Shown piece by piece: positions 38,716-48,278 of a stretch of 64,000 nt of DNA. The notes under the pieces were generated by a model. It saw nothing but the letters and a program-made list of their open reading frames with translations, was not told where the DNA came from and did not search any database. A program made the translations under genes and the position numbers. Source of the stretch: Stutzerimonas stutzeri (GTDB lineage: Bacteria > Pseudomonadota > Gammaproteobacteria > Pseudomonadales > Pseudomonadaceae); contig NZ_JAMOHY010000010.1 in the NCBI RefSeq assembly GCF_024448695.1, positions 47,508 to 111,507 of the forward strand. Direction: 5' to 3'. Each line of letters starts with the position of its first letter. Position 1 is the first letter of the stretch.

Positions 38716-39636
38716 ATGATGAGCCAATCCGAGTCGATGCCGTCCGTGATTTCCCGACTTGCCAGATTCGCCCAGCGCCTTGGGCTGACCGGAAAACCAC
38801 CGCGTCAGACGCTTGAGCACGCCAGTCAGATCCGTTTGCCCTTCGAACCCCTTTGCGAACCGGCCCCCAGTATTTTCTGGCATGACGGCCCTTGCCTGCA
38901 GAGGGTCGTCGATCTGCCCCGTAGCGCACTTTCCGGGCCGATCCAGGAAGACAAAGCCAAGGCCCATGCCGCCCTGACACGTCTGGTGCGCAAGGAAGTC
39001 ACTGCCTATCCGTCTATGGACCTGTGCCAGATCGACGGTATCAGTGGCCAGAGCCCAGACGGCAATAGCTACCCAACCTTCGAGGCGTTTGCGGCGACGC
39101 CAGGCTGCCGCCAGCTGCGCGTGATCAGCTACAAGGATTTCCTGCGCACCCTTGGCACCGCCCTGCCCGGTTTTGAACAACAGACGCCGATAGAACTGCG
39201 CCAGGCCAGCTGGCTTGGCGAACGAATTTACTGGGCAGGCGAATATCACGTCGAGGCCTTTGCCTGTGCCATCGCCTATGCGCGGCTCAGAGGTCTGGAA
39301 GTGATGCTGCCTTGCGAACTGACCGACTACCGACTCGACAGTGCCGGCTTGCAGGCGCTTGATGACGAATACCATGCCATTGCCATGCCCGCCCAAGCCT
39401 GGAGTGATCGCGACTTCATGGGATTGCTGCTTGACGCCAAGGTGCCTTATGCCCGCCTGCATCTGCTGCGCAATGCCAACAACTCCGAACTACTCCTGCT
39501 GGACAAGCGCGTCAGTGCTGCCAACGCGCTTGGCGAAGGGCTAAAACACGCCGGCGCACCAGACATGGTGCGGTACTTGCGCAACCTCCCGCAGATCACC
39601 CGTTTCCGTCTCGGCCATCAGCCTCAGGAAGCTTGA
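38716..39636 (+). CDS. Unrecognised protein, conserved-looking
   Basis: 306 residues from the first of two adjacent ATGs; a third at 38737 is also possible and no ribosome-binding site decides. It looks soluble, with no signal peptide, membrane helix or motif that I recognise. Features are a Pro/Arg-rich N-terminal 40 residues, an aromatic motif IYWAGEYHVEAFACAIAYAR and a C-terminal basic tail. Codon and base use match the neighbours. It faces away from the DUF2835 gene and ends before a REP-like hairpin. Confidence 0.7.
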   Translation: MMSQSESMPSVISRLARFAQRLGLTGKPPRQTLEHASQIRLPFEPLCEPAPSIFWHDGPCLQRVVDLPRSALSGPIQEDKAKAHAALTRLVRKEVTAYPSMDLCQIDGISGQSPDGNSYPTFEAFAATPGCRQLRVISYKDFLRTLGTALPGFEQQTPIELRQASWLGERIYWAGEYHVEAFACAIAYARLRGLEVMLPCELTDYRLDSAGLQALDDEYHAIAMPAQAWSDRDFMGLLLDAKVPYARLHLLRNANNSELLLLDKRVSAANALGEGLKHAGAPDMVRYLRNLPQITRFRLGHQPQEA

Positions 39637-39675
39637 AGCAGTAGCCGACACACGGGCTCACATCCTTCACAGCTC

Positions 39676-39720
39676 AAGCCGCTCCCACGAAAGCCAAGTC
39701 GCTGCTCGCGGGAGCGGCTT
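39676..39720. repeat. REP-like inverted repeat, possible terminator
   Basis: Arms AAGCCGCTCCC and GGGAGCGGCTT (39676-39686, 39710-39720) form a perfect 11-bp stem with a 23-base loop, the GGGAGCGGCTT core common in Pseudomonas REPs. It lies between the convergent 306-residue gene and gdhB and may end both transcripts. Confidence 0.7.
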
Positions 39721-39761
39721 CAGCCACTAGGTTCGTGGCTTGATTGCCTGGCAGACCATGC

Positions 39762-42700
39762 TCACCTGTCCGCCTCAGGCTGGCGCTGTGGCTTTTCCAG
39801 CGCAAGGTCCTGCAGCTCGCGTCCAGCTACGGCGTACATCGCATAATCAACGCTGCCGGCACGCAACTCGGCCAGCATGCGCCGCCAGCGTTCGACCTGA
39901 TACTGCCGCTGCTCCAGCCACGCCTGCACCAGCAAATCAGGATCATCTGCCGGTCCATCCATCTGCAATACCGACACGGTGATCGCACGCTGCTGGTTGT
40001 CCAGATCGTCGCGGAAGCCCTCGCGCGCCAGCGCCTGCCAGTTGTTTTCAACCGGCAGCGCAGTCAATTGCTGCAGGTACCAGGGCAGCTCCAACGCACC
40101 GCCCACTGCAAAATAGGCTGCGGCCACCTCGGTCGGCAGCCGTCCAGTTTCGTCGGCAGCCTCAAGGATGGGCAACAGCGTGTACAGGTGGTGTGTACCG
40201 GCGACCATCCGCGCCAGCAGTTCCGGAACACCCGCTTCGGTATAACGCTCATAGCGCGCCTGCCACAGCTCGCGCGTACCGCCCTGAAGGAGTGCATCGA
40301 GTTTCAGTCCGAGCGCTGCTACTCGCGGGCCGAAATGTCCTACATCACGCGCCGCATCAAGTTCGTTGCGACGATTACGCAGAAACCAGCGCGTAGCACG
40401 TCGACCCAGCCGCATCAGCTCCTCCATGAGATGCAGCTGCAGCTCGGCCGGGACCCTGTAATCCAGCGCCTCGATCTGGCGGAACCAGTGCGGCAGATGG
40501 AAGATATCGCGCACTATCACGTAGACCCCGGCAATATTTGCCGCGCTCAGGCCGGTAGCCTCGCGAAGTCGCTGAACGAAGGTGACGCCCATGTTGTTGA
40601 TCAGGTCGTTGGCAATCTGGGTGCTGACGATTTCCCGCTTCAGCCGGTGCTGCAGCATTGCGCCGCGATATTCTTCGGCCAGCACTTGCGGAAAGGCGCT
40701 TTCCATCTCCCGCGTCAGGTAGGCATCATCCGGCACCTGAGATTGCAGCAGTGCTTCTTTCAGATCGATCTTGCTGTAGGAAATCAGTACCGACAGCTCC
40801 GCGCGTGTCAGCCCCTTGCCCTGGGTCGCACGCTCGTCCAGCGTTTCATCGCTTGGCAGGAACTCCAGCGCGCGGTCCAGCAACCCTTCGGCCTCAAGCG
40901 TACCGATCAAACGCCGATACTCGCCGCCGCCCGTGCGGGCACGCCGTTCGGCCTGGGAAAGGGCCTGGGTCTGCTTGTAGTTGTCGTGCAGTACCAGCGC
41001 AGCGACGGCATCGGTCATCTGGAACAGCAGCTGGTTGCGTTGCTTGCCGGTCATGTCTCCCGCGCTGACGATTTCGTTCAGCAGAATCTTGATATTGACC
41101 TCATGGTCGGAGCAGTTCACACCGCCGGCATTGTCGATGAAGTCGGTATTCGATGCGCCGCCATGCAGGCCGTACTCGACACGCCCGAGCTGGGTGACAC
41201 CCAGATTGCCACCCTCGCCGATGACTTTGGCGCGCACCTCGCAGCCATTGACCCGCACGCCGTCATTGGCCTTGTCGCCGACATCCGCATGGCTTTCCGC
41301 CGAACTCTTGATATAGGTGCCAATGCCACCATTCCAGAGCAGGTCCACCGGCGCCTTGAGCAAGGCATGGATGAGCTCGGCGGGGGTCAGCTGGTCCGCG
41401 GCAATATCGAAGCGAGCCTTCATTTGCGGGCTGATGTCGATACGCTTGGCCGAACGTGAAAAGACGCTACCACCGGCGGAAATCAGCGAGGCATCGTAAT
41501 CGCTCCAGGAAGAGCGCGGCAGATCGAACAAACGCTGACGCTCGATAAAGCTGCGCGCAACATCCGGTTCAGGATCGATGAATATATGCAGATGGTTGAA
41601 TGCGGCCACCAGTTGCAGGGCTTCGGACCTGAGCATGCCGTTGCCGAAGACGTCCCCGGCCATGTCACCGATACCAATCACACTGATACTGTCGGATTGA
41701 ACGTCGATGCCGCGCTCGCGGAAGTGCCGCTGAACCGAAACCCAGGCACCCTTGGCGGTGATGCCCATCTTCTTGTGGTCATAACCGGCCGAGCCGCCTG
41801 AGGCAAAGGCATCGCCCAGCCAGAAGTCGTACTCGGCGGCGATGCCGTTGGCCGTATCGGAGAAGGTCGCGGTGCCCTTGTCAGCGGCGACGACCAGATA
41901 AGGATCATCCTCGTCGTAACGCAGCACGTTGGCCGGTGGCACAACCTGCCCGTCCTTGAGATTGTCAGTGATATCCAGCAGACCGCTGATAAAGATCCGA
42001 TAGCAGGCGATTCCCTCGGCCAGCACCTCGTCGCGCGAACCGCTGGGTAACCGGCGCGGCACGAAACCGCCCTTGGCGCCACCGGGAACGATGATCGCGT
42101 TCTTCACCTGCTGGGCCTTTACCAGACCCAGCACTTCGGTGCGATAGTCCTCTTCACGGTCGGACCAGCGCAGCCCGCCGCGCGCCACCTTGCCGCCACG
42201 CAGATGCACGCCTTCGACCCGCGGCGAGTAGACGAATATCTCGAATTTAGGCACAGGTCGCGGCAGCTCCGGGATCAGGTGCGGGTCGAACTTGAAGCTG
42301 AAATAGCTCTTGGGCTTGCCGCTGGCATCGGCCTGATAGAAGTTGGTCCGCAGGGTGGCTTGGACCAGCGCCAGATAACGGCGCAGAATGCGGTCTTCGT
42401 TGAGTACCGCAACCCCATCCAGCGCGGTGAGGATCGCCTGCTGCAACCGCTCCTGCTTGTCGGCCAGATCCTCTTCGCCCAGCTTGCGCGCCAGATAAAA
42501 ACGCGTCTTGAACAGCCGCACCAGCTCGCGCGCGATATCGGCATGATTGAGCAGTGCGCTGGCGATATACCCCAGATCGAAGCCCATGCGGATCTGCTTC
42601 AGATAGCGACCATAGGCACGCAGCAGGGCCACTTCACGCCAGGTCAGCCCGGCAGTCAGCACCAGACGGTTGAAGGCATCGTTTTCCGCCTGTCCAGTGT

Positions 42701-44621
42701 GAATATGAATGAAAGCGTCCTGCAGCGACTCGTTGATCTCCATGAGGTCGATTTCAAGGCCTTCGGCATAGGTGAAGGCGAAATCGTGAATCCAGTATCG
42801 GCGACCGTCCTTGCCCTTCAGATGGAAGGGAAACTCGCCCAGCACACGCAAACCGAGGTTTTCCAGAATCGGCAGCATGTCCGACAGAGGCAGCGGGGTA
42901 TCCAGGTGATAGAGCTTGCAGTGCAGGCGATTCTCGACGGTGGTGATCGGCTGATAGAAACTCATTGCCAGCGGGCGCTCATCGCTCAGGCCAAGCACGT
43001 ACTGCATGTCAACAACCGCCGAAAGCGGGTCGAAGCGTTCGCGGTAGCCCGCCGGAAAGCCCTTGGGAAAGCCACTGAGTATGCTGGTTCCCCGGGCTTC
43101 GCCAAAGCGCTCCACCACCAGACCGGAGTAGTCGTCCTGCCAGGTACGGCAGGCCTGCACCACTTCCTTCTCCAGTTGCAGCGGATCGATCTGCAGCGGC
43201 TTTTCCGGGTCCAATCGCAACAGGAACTGCACGCGGATCAGCACCGATTCGGAGAAATAGGTGGAAAACTCACAACCACTGGCCCCCAGCCGGTCGATCA
43301 GCACCTGCTGGATACGCAGGCGCGTTTCGGTCGAATAGGCATCACGCGGAACATAGGCCAGGCAATAGCAGAAACGACCATAGGGGTCGGTACGCAGGAA
43401 CAGCCTCAGCTTGTTGCGCTCCTGAATCTGCACAATGGCGATGGCGGTCTCGAAGAGCTGGTCGAGGGTCATCTGGAAGAGTTCATCGCGCGGCAATACT
43501 TCGAGTACCTGGATGAGCTCCTTGACCAGATGCGCCGAGTCATCGAACTGCGAGCGCTCAACGACTTGTGCAACCTTACTGCGGATATAGGGAATGCGCC
43601 GCACACTCTGGGTATAGACCGAGGATGTAAACAGACCGAGAAAGCGACACTCTCTGGTGACCCGGCCCTGCGCATCGATCTCGCGGATGGACACATAGTC
43701 GGGATAGGCCGGTCGATGCACGCGGCTGGGGGTCGCCGCCTTGGCGAAGGACAGCAGCAGCGGCTCGCGCAGATAGGCCAGCGCTACCGGCATGGACAGG
43801 CAATCTTCATCCTCACCGGTACGCAGATGCCGCGACAGGCCCAGCAGCGATGATTCATCGTAGACAAGACGCCCGCTTTCACCCTGATCATCAAGCGTGA
43901 ATTCCTCGTAGCCGAGGAAGGTGAAATGGTCATCTGCAAGCCAGCGAATGAAATCCATGATCTCGCCCAGCTGTCCATTGCCCTCCTGCACCTGCAGCCG
44001 GCTCAAGCGCCCGTGATGCTCCTCGGCCTTGGCCTTCATCGCCGGAAAATCACCTACCGTCAGGCGCACATCGGCCAGCACGGCGTGCAGGGACTGCTCC
44101 AACTCACGCAGGGTCGCAACGCTGGCGCAACGATCTATTTCAACGAAGATCAGCGACTCTGCATGACTGTCATCGGCACTGGTGCCTTTGGGCAGCAGCT
44201 GCAGAAGGCTGCCATCGGTATCGCGACGAACCTGCAGGACAGTGTTTTGCAAGGTATGGATGGCATAACCGCGGCGCGTCAGCTCCATGCGTACCGAATC
44301 GACCAGAAACGGCATGTCCGGGTGCAGCACCTCGACCAGGCTATGGGTCGACTGCCAGCCGTGCTTCTCGTAATCAGGGTTGAACACCTGAACCTGCGGA
44401 TGCGCTGGATCGAAACGTTCCAGCAGGCGCCAACTGGCCAGCGTCGAGCCGACCAGATCACTCATGCGCCGTTCGACAAGCTCGGACAGAGCGACAATGC
44501 CAAAGAACTGCTCGGCGAACAGCCCTACTTGTGGCAGGAGCTGCTCATCGACATGCTGTGCCAGGGCCGCTTGCAGTTGTTGCTGGAAGTCGGCTTTGCT
44601 GGCTGCGGTAAAGAACGCCAT
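39762..44621 (-). CDS. gdhB: NAD-specific glutamate dehydrogenase, large type
   Basis: Catabolic glutamate dehydrogenase of the 180-kDa class, converting glutamate to 2-oxoglutarate and ammonia with NAD+. 1619 residues. Long N- and C-terminal regulatory extensions flank a central catalytic domain with ARGGLRWSDREEDYRTEVL, VPGGAKGGFV and GIGDMAGDVFGNGMLRS. In pseudomonads this enzyme is arginine-activated. The start MAFFTAASKADFQQQ is followed by an ACT-like region. It is divergent from moxR across 232 bases. Confidence 0.97.
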   Translation of the reverse strand: MAFFTAASKADFQQQLQAALAQHVDEQLLPQVGLFAEQFFGIVALSELVERRMSDLVGSTLASWRLLERFDPAHPQVQVFNPDYEKHGWQSTHSLVEVLHPDMPFLVDSVRMELTRRGYAIHTLQNTVLQVRRDTDGSLLQLLPKGTSADDSHAESLIFVEIDRCASVATLRELEQSLHAVLADVRLTVGDFPAMKAKAEEHHGRLSRLQVQEGNGQLGEIMDFIRWLADDHFTFLGYEEFTLDDQGESGRLVYDESSLLGLSRHLRTGEDEDCLSMPVALAYLREPLLLSFAKAATPSRVHRPAYPDYVSIREIDAQGRVTRECRFLGLFTSSVYTQSVRRIPYIRSKVAQVVERSQFDDSAHLVKELIQVLEVLPRDELFQMTLDQLFETAIAIVQIQERNKLRLFLRTDPYGRFCYCLAYVPRDAYSTETRLRIQQVLIDRLGASGCEFSTYFSESVLIRVQFLLRLDPEKPLQIDPLQLEKEVVQACRTWQDDYSGLVVERFGEARGTSILSGFPKGFPAGYRERFDPLSAVVDMQYVLGLSDERPLAMSFYQPITTVENRLHCKLYHLDTPLPLSDMLPILENLGLRVLGEFPFHLKGKDGRRYWIHDFAFTYAEGLEIDLMEINESLQDAFIHIHTGQAENDAFNRLVLTAGLTWREVALLRAYGRYLKQIRMGFDLGYIASALLNHADIARELVRLFKTRFYLARKLGEEDLADKQERLQQAILTALDGVAVLNEDRILRRYLALVQATLRTNFYQADASGKPKSYFSFKFDPHLIPELPRPVPKFEIFVYSPRVEGVHLRGGKVARGGLRWSDREEDYRTEVLGLVKAQQVKNAIIVPGGAKGGFVPRRLPSGSRDEVLAEGIACYRIFISGLLDITDNLKDGQVVPPANVLRYDEDDPYLVVAADKGTATFSDTANGIAAEYDFWLGDAFASGGSAGYDHKKMGITAKGAWVSVQRHFRERGIDVQSDSISVIGIGDMAGDVFGNGMLRSEALQLVAAFNHLHIFIDPEPDVARSFIERQRLFDLPRSSWSDYDASLISAGGSVFSRSAKRIDISPQMKARFDIAADQLTPAELIHALLKAPVDLLWNGGIGTYIKSSAESHADVGDKANDGVRVNGCEVRAKVIGEGGNLGVTQLGRVEYGLHGGASNTDFIDNAGGVNCSDHEVNIKILLNEIVSAGDMTGKQRNQLLFQMTDAVAALVLHDNYKQTQALSQAERRARTGGGEYRRLIGTLEAEGLLDRALEFLPSDETLDERATQGKGLTRAELSVLISYSKIDLKEALLQSQVPDDAYLTREMESAFPQVLAEEYRGAMLQHRLKREIVSTQIANDLINNMGVTFVQRLREATGLSAANIAGVYVIVRDIFHLPHWFRQIEALDYRVPAELQLHLMEELMRLGRRATRWFLRNRRNELDAARDVGHFGPRVAALGLKLDALLQGGTRELWQARYERYTEAGVPELLARMVAGTHHLYTLLPILEAADETGRLPTEVAAAYFAVGGALELPWYLQQLTALPVENNWQALAREGFRDDLDNQQRAITVSVLQMDGPADDPDLLVQAWLEQRQYQVERWRRMLAELRAGSVDYAMYAVAGRELQDLALEKPQRQPEADR

Positions 44622-44853
44622 TGGTTAGCTCCATTGCTGGCAGGATTCGACAAGCCCTTTTGCGGACATGACTGGTGACGAAACACCTTAGTTCAACCCG
44701 CAGCCGGGGTCTGCTCCCATTTCGTCGCGGTCACAAAAAGCATGCGTCATGTAATCAAGTTGCCGAGCCGCGCATAGCCTCAAACCCGCCAATGAATTAA
44801 AGTCTGGACCGGCGCGCGCCCTGCCCGAGACGCCCTTCAGAAGAGCCCCGACG
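44622..44853. other. gdhB-moxR divergent intergenic region
   Basis: 232 bases between divergent gdhB and moxR. No coding frame, repeat or riboswitch is evident. Promoters for both genes must be here but no box pair stands out. Confidence 0.4.
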
Positions 44854-45813
44854 ATGGACCACCGTGAAGCAATGGTCGCCTTGCGACAGTTTCTTTCTAC
44901 CCAGATTCTTGGCCAGGAACGCCTGATCGATCGACTGCTGATCGCCCTTCTGGCCGATGGCCATCTGCTGGTCGAAGGCGCGCCCGGGCTGGCCAAGACC
45001 CGCGCCATCAAGGAGCTCGCCGGCGGTCTCGAAGCCGAATTTCACCGCATCCAGTTCACCCCGGACCTGTTGCCTGCCGACATCACCGGAACCGAAATCT
45101 ATCGCCCGGAAACCGGCAGTTTCGTCTTTCAGCAGGGGCCGATCTTTCACAACCTGGTGCTGGCCGACGAGATCAACCGTGCTCCGGCAAAGGTTCAGTC
45201 GGCGTTGCTCGAAGCAATGGCCGAACGCCAGGTCAGCGTTGGCCGCAGCACCTATGACCTGTCGCCACTGTTTCTGGTGATGGCCACGCAGAATCCCATC
45301 GAGCACGAAGGCACCTACCCGCTGCCCGAGGCGCAGCTCGACCGGTTTCTGCTGCACGTGAGGCTCGGCTTTCCCGACGCCTCCGTTGAGCGGCGTATTC
45401 TCCAGCAGGCACGCGGCGAAGCCATCAACGGCGAAACCAAGCCCGAACACCGCGTTTCGCAGCAGGCAATCTTCGCCGCGCGCAAGGAAATCCTCGATCT
45501 GTACATGGCCGATGCGGTGGAGGAGTACCTGGTGCAGCTGGTCATGGCGACCCGCACACCTGCCAAGTTCGATGCCGAGCTGGCGAGCTGGATCGCGTAT
45601 GGCGCCAGCCCGCGCGGTTCGATTGCACTGGACCGCTGCGCACGCGCCCATGCCTGGCTGGCGGGCCGTGACTTTGTCAGCCCCGAGGACATTCAGGCCA
45701 TACTGTTCGACGTACTGCGCCACCGCCTGATTCTCTCGTTCGAGGCGGAAGCCGCCGGAATCGATCAGGACCGTGTCATCCAGCGCATTCTCGATGTGGT
45801 CGCGGTGGCCTGA
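44854..45813 (+). CDS. MoxR-family AAA+ ATPase
   Basis: Chaperone-like AAA ATPase, 319 residues. Walker A is GAPGLAKTRAIK (lacking the usual GKT, as in many MoxR proteins), Walker B is LVLADEINRAPAKVQSALLEAM, sensor 1 lies in MATQNPIEHEGTYPLPEAQLDRF and the lid contains SPRGSIALDR. First gene of a six-gene run with DUF58, DUF4381 and von Willebrand factor A proteins; such sets are linked to stress tolerance or metal insertion in proteins. The stop overlaps the next ATG. Confidence 0.93.
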   Translation: MDHREAMVALRQFLSTQILGQERLIDRLLIALLADGHLLVEGAPGLAKTRAIKELAGGLEAEFHRIQFTPDLLPADITGTEIYRPETGSFVFQQGPIFHNLVLADEINRAPAKVQSALLEAMAERQVSVGRSTYDLSPLFLVMATQNPIEHEGTYPLPEAQLDRFLLHVRLGFPDASVERRILQQARGEAINGETKPEHRVSQQAIFAARKEILDLYMADAVEEYLVQLVMATRTPAKFDAELASWIAYGASPRGSIALDRCARAHAWLAGRDFVSPEDIQAILFDVLRHRLILSFEAEAAGIDQDRVIQRILDVVAVA

Positions 45814-46775
45814 TGCACGCACAGGCTTGCGCCACCGGGCAGCCGAGCGAGCAGGACTCCGCTATCCGGGTGAGCCTTGCCGATCTCATCGACATGCGCC
45901 ATCGCGTTCGTGAAGTGCCATTGTTTTCCACACCGCACCGGCGCAGCCCACTGGTAGGTCTGCACCATTCCAAGCTGCGCGGGCGCGGCGTGGATTTCGA
46001 TCAGGTTCGTATCTATCAGCCCGGCGATGATGTCCGCACAATCGATTGGCGCGTCACGGCGCGCACCCAGGAGCCGCATACCAAGCTCTTCCACGAAGAG
46101 CGCGAGCGGCCGATCTATATCGTCGTCGAGCAGAGTCCACGGCTATTCTTCGGTAGCGGCCGCCTTTTCAAGTCAGTGCTGGCGGCCCATGCGGCAAGCC
46201 TGATCGGCTGGGCAGCACTGAGCCACAATGATCGAGTCGGCGGCTTGGTGTTCGGTAGCGAGCAACAGGAGATCAAGCCGCGGCGCAGCAAACAGAGCCT
46301 GTTGCAGCTGCTCGATCGCGTCACCCGAGCCAATAATCACCTGCAACCGGACAGCCGACTCGACCCGGAAGCCTTCAGCATGGCCTTGCGCCGGGCTCGC
46401 GAAGTGCTGCGCCCGGGCAGCCTGTCGGTAATCCTCTGCGACGAGCGAACCCTGACAGACGCGGCAGAACAGCAGCTCAGCCTGCTCGCGCGGCATGTCG
46501 ATCTGCTGTTGCTGCCGCTGTCCGACCCGCTTGATCGCGCCCTGCCCGCCGCCGGGCTGCTGCGTTTCAGCGAAGGTAGTGCGCGGCTGGAACTGGATAC
46601 CCACGATGCAGACCTGCGCATGCGCTACCGCGAACTGGGCGAAGCACGCAGCGCGCGCTGGCGGCGGCTGGCCGATCGCCTGCGGGTACCGCTGATGCCG
46701 CTCGATACCCAGCACGACCTGATCGAGCAGTTGCGCGAGCATCTGAGCGTCCGCCACCCGAGCGCACGGCCATGA
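45813..46775 (+). CDS. DUF58 protein of the MoxR operon
   Basis: 320-residue cytoplasmic protein, DUF58 family. The defining block is IYQPGDDVRTIDWRVTARTQ, followed by KLFHEERERPIYIVVEQSP, a vWA-like fold. No membrane helix is seen. DUF58 proteins occur next to MoxR and are thought to be its partners. Its ATG shares the last base of the moxR stop, and its end overlaps the next start by four bases. Confidence 0.9.
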   Translation: MHAQACATGQPSEQDSAIRVSLADLIDMRHRVREVPLFSTPHRRSPLVGLHHSKLRGRGVDFDQVRIYQPGDDVRTIDWRVTARTQEPHTKLFHEERERPIYIVVEQSPRLFFGSGRLFKSVLAAHAASLIGWAALSHNDRVGGLVFGSEQQEIKPRRSKQSLLQLLDRVTRANNHLQPDSRLDPEAFSMALRRAREVLRPGSLSVILCDERTLTDAAEQQLSLLARHVDLLLLPLSDPLDRALPAAGLLRFSEGSARLELDTHDADLRMRYRELGEARSARWRRLADRLRVPLMPLDTQHDLIEQLREHLSVRHPSARP

Positions 46776-47266
46776 ACCCGCTCGATCAACTGGCGCCACT
46801 GATCAGCCCCGAACCGATCAGCTGGTGGCCACCGGCTCCGGGCTGGTGGCTACTCGGATTGCTGCTGCTCATCGTTTTTGCAGTTCTCTGGCGACTGCGC
46901 CATCGTCTGGGCAAGCGCAAACCTCGTGTTCAACCCGAACCACCGCTGGACCCGCAGCGTCAGGAAGCGCTGATCGAACTGTCTCGTCTGGGCAAGCCCT
47001 ACGGTGGCCAGCCGGCCAGCCAGTGGCTGCAGCAGCTCAACGCACTGCTCAAGCGACTCTGTCGCATTCGCTATCCCAATGACCACCCGCACACGCTCAG
47101 CGGGCGTGCCTGGCTGGCGTTTCTCGATAGCCGCTGCCCGGCTGCCGGACTGACACGCTGGATGATCCTGGTCGAAGGCGCCTACCGGGCCGAGTGCCGC
47201 CTCGACGACAAGGCCATCGACGGTCTCGAACAATCCGTCGACATCTGGATTCGCAAACATGTTTGA
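46772..47266 (+). CDS. DUF4381 membrane protein
   Basis: 164-residue protein with one transmembrane helix (WWLLGLLLLIVFAVLWRLRH, residues about 25-45) and a cytoplasmic C-terminal domain ending in a tryptophan-rich helix. It fits the short DUF4381 proteins always found between the DUF58 and vWA genes of Bat-type operons. No catalytic motif is visible. It overlaps the previous and next genes by a few bases. Confidence 0.85.
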   Translation: MNPLDQLAPLISPEPISWWPPAPGWWLLGLLLLIVFAVLWRLRHRLGKRKPRVQPEPPLDPQRQEALIELSRLGKPYGGQPASQWLQQLNALLKRLCRIRYPNDHPHTLSGRAWLAFLDSRCPAAGLTRWMILVEGAYRAECRLDDKAIDGLEQSVDIWIRKHV

Positions 47267-48278
47267 ACTGGCCTGGCCCTGGGTCTTTCTGCTGCTGCCG
47301 CTGCCCTGGGTGCTACGCGCACTGCTGCCGCCCGCCGACAGCGGTGAAGCCGCCTTGAAGGTCAGCTTCCTCGACGAGTTGCAGCAGCTCTCCGGGCGTC
47401 GCGCACGGGTAGCCCTGCCCGCCTGGCGCCAGCAACTGCCTTATCTCACCATCTGGCTGTTGCTGCTGTTCGCCGCGGCTAGGCCGCAATGGCTCGGCGA
47501 ACCGCTGCCGCTGCCCACCAGTGGCCGCGACCTGCTGCTCGCGGTGGATGTCTCCGGGTCGATGGATTACCCGGACATGCAGTGGCAGGGTGAGGAGCTG
47601 ACACGGCTGGAGCTGGTCAAAGTGTTGCTCGGCGACTTCATCGAGCAACGCCATGGCGACCGCGTAGGGCTGATCCTCTTCGGCAGCAAGGCTTATCTGC
47701 AGGCGCCGCTGACCTTCGACCGCCACACCGTGCGTGTCTGGCTGGATGAAGCGCGGGTTGGCATCGCCGGCAGCAATACCGCCATCGGCGATGCCATCGG
47801 CCTGGCCGTGAAACGGCTCAGGGAGCGCCCGGCGAACAGTCGCGTGCTGGTGCTGATCACAGACGGCGCCAGCAACGGCGGCGAGATCGATCCGCTATTG
47901 GCCGCATCGCTGGCCGCCGAAGAAGGTGTGCGAATCCACACCATCGGCATCGGCGCCGTTCCGGAAGAAGGTGGCGTGCTCAGCCGCTTCGGCTTCAATC
48001 CGGGCCTGGACCTCGATGAACCCACCCTTCGCGCCATTTCCGAACAGACCGGTGGAGAATATTTCCGGGCCACCTCCAGCGCTGAGCTCAAGGCCATCGG
48101 CGATACGCTGGATCGTCTCGAACCGGCAGCCCAGCAACCAGCCCAGGCTCGCCTGGCCGAAGCGCTTTATCTATGGCCGCTGTCGACAGCCTTGCTGATC
48201 AGTCTGCTGATGGTCGCTGCCAGTCTGTGGAGCGCCCAACTGCAACGCCTGGCGTGGCGACGGGAGCAGCGCCGATGA
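47259..48278 (+). CDS. von Willebrand factor A membrane protein (BatA-like)
   Basis: 339 residues, with a membrane helix near each end (about residues 3-25 and 305-325) and a vWA domain between. The metal-ion-dependent adhesion site is intact: DVSGSMDYPDM (D97) with further ligands in AGSNTAIGDAI and ITDGASNGGEID. The domain therefore probably binds a divalent cation and a protein ligand in the periplasm or cytoplasm. It forms a pair with the next gene. Confidence 0.92.
   Translation: MFELAWPWVFLLLPLPWVLRALLPPADSGEAALKVSFLDELQQLSGRRARVALPAWRQQLPYLTIWLLLLFAAARPQWLGEPLPLPTSGRDLLLAVDVSGSMDYPDMQWQGEELTRLELVKVLLGDFIEQRHGDRVGLILFGSKAYLQAPLTFDRHTVRVWLDEARVGIAGSNTAIGDAIGLAVKRLRERPANSRVLVLITDGASNGGEIDPLLAASLAAEEGVRIHTIGIGAVPEEGGVLSRFGFNPGLDLDEPTLRAISEQTGGEYFRATSSAELKAIGDTLDRLEPAAQQPAQARLAEALYLWPLSTALLISLLMVAASLWSAQLQRLAWRREQRR

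Noticed and set aside
38551..39462. Upstream extension of the DUF2835 frame to 377 codons
   Set aside because: AGGAG before the ATG at 38550 fixes a 73-residue product. The extension is antisense to the 306-residue plus-strand gene.
42204..43853. 549-codon frame antisense to gdhB
   Set aside because: Wholly inside gdhB with no motif or ribosome-binding site.
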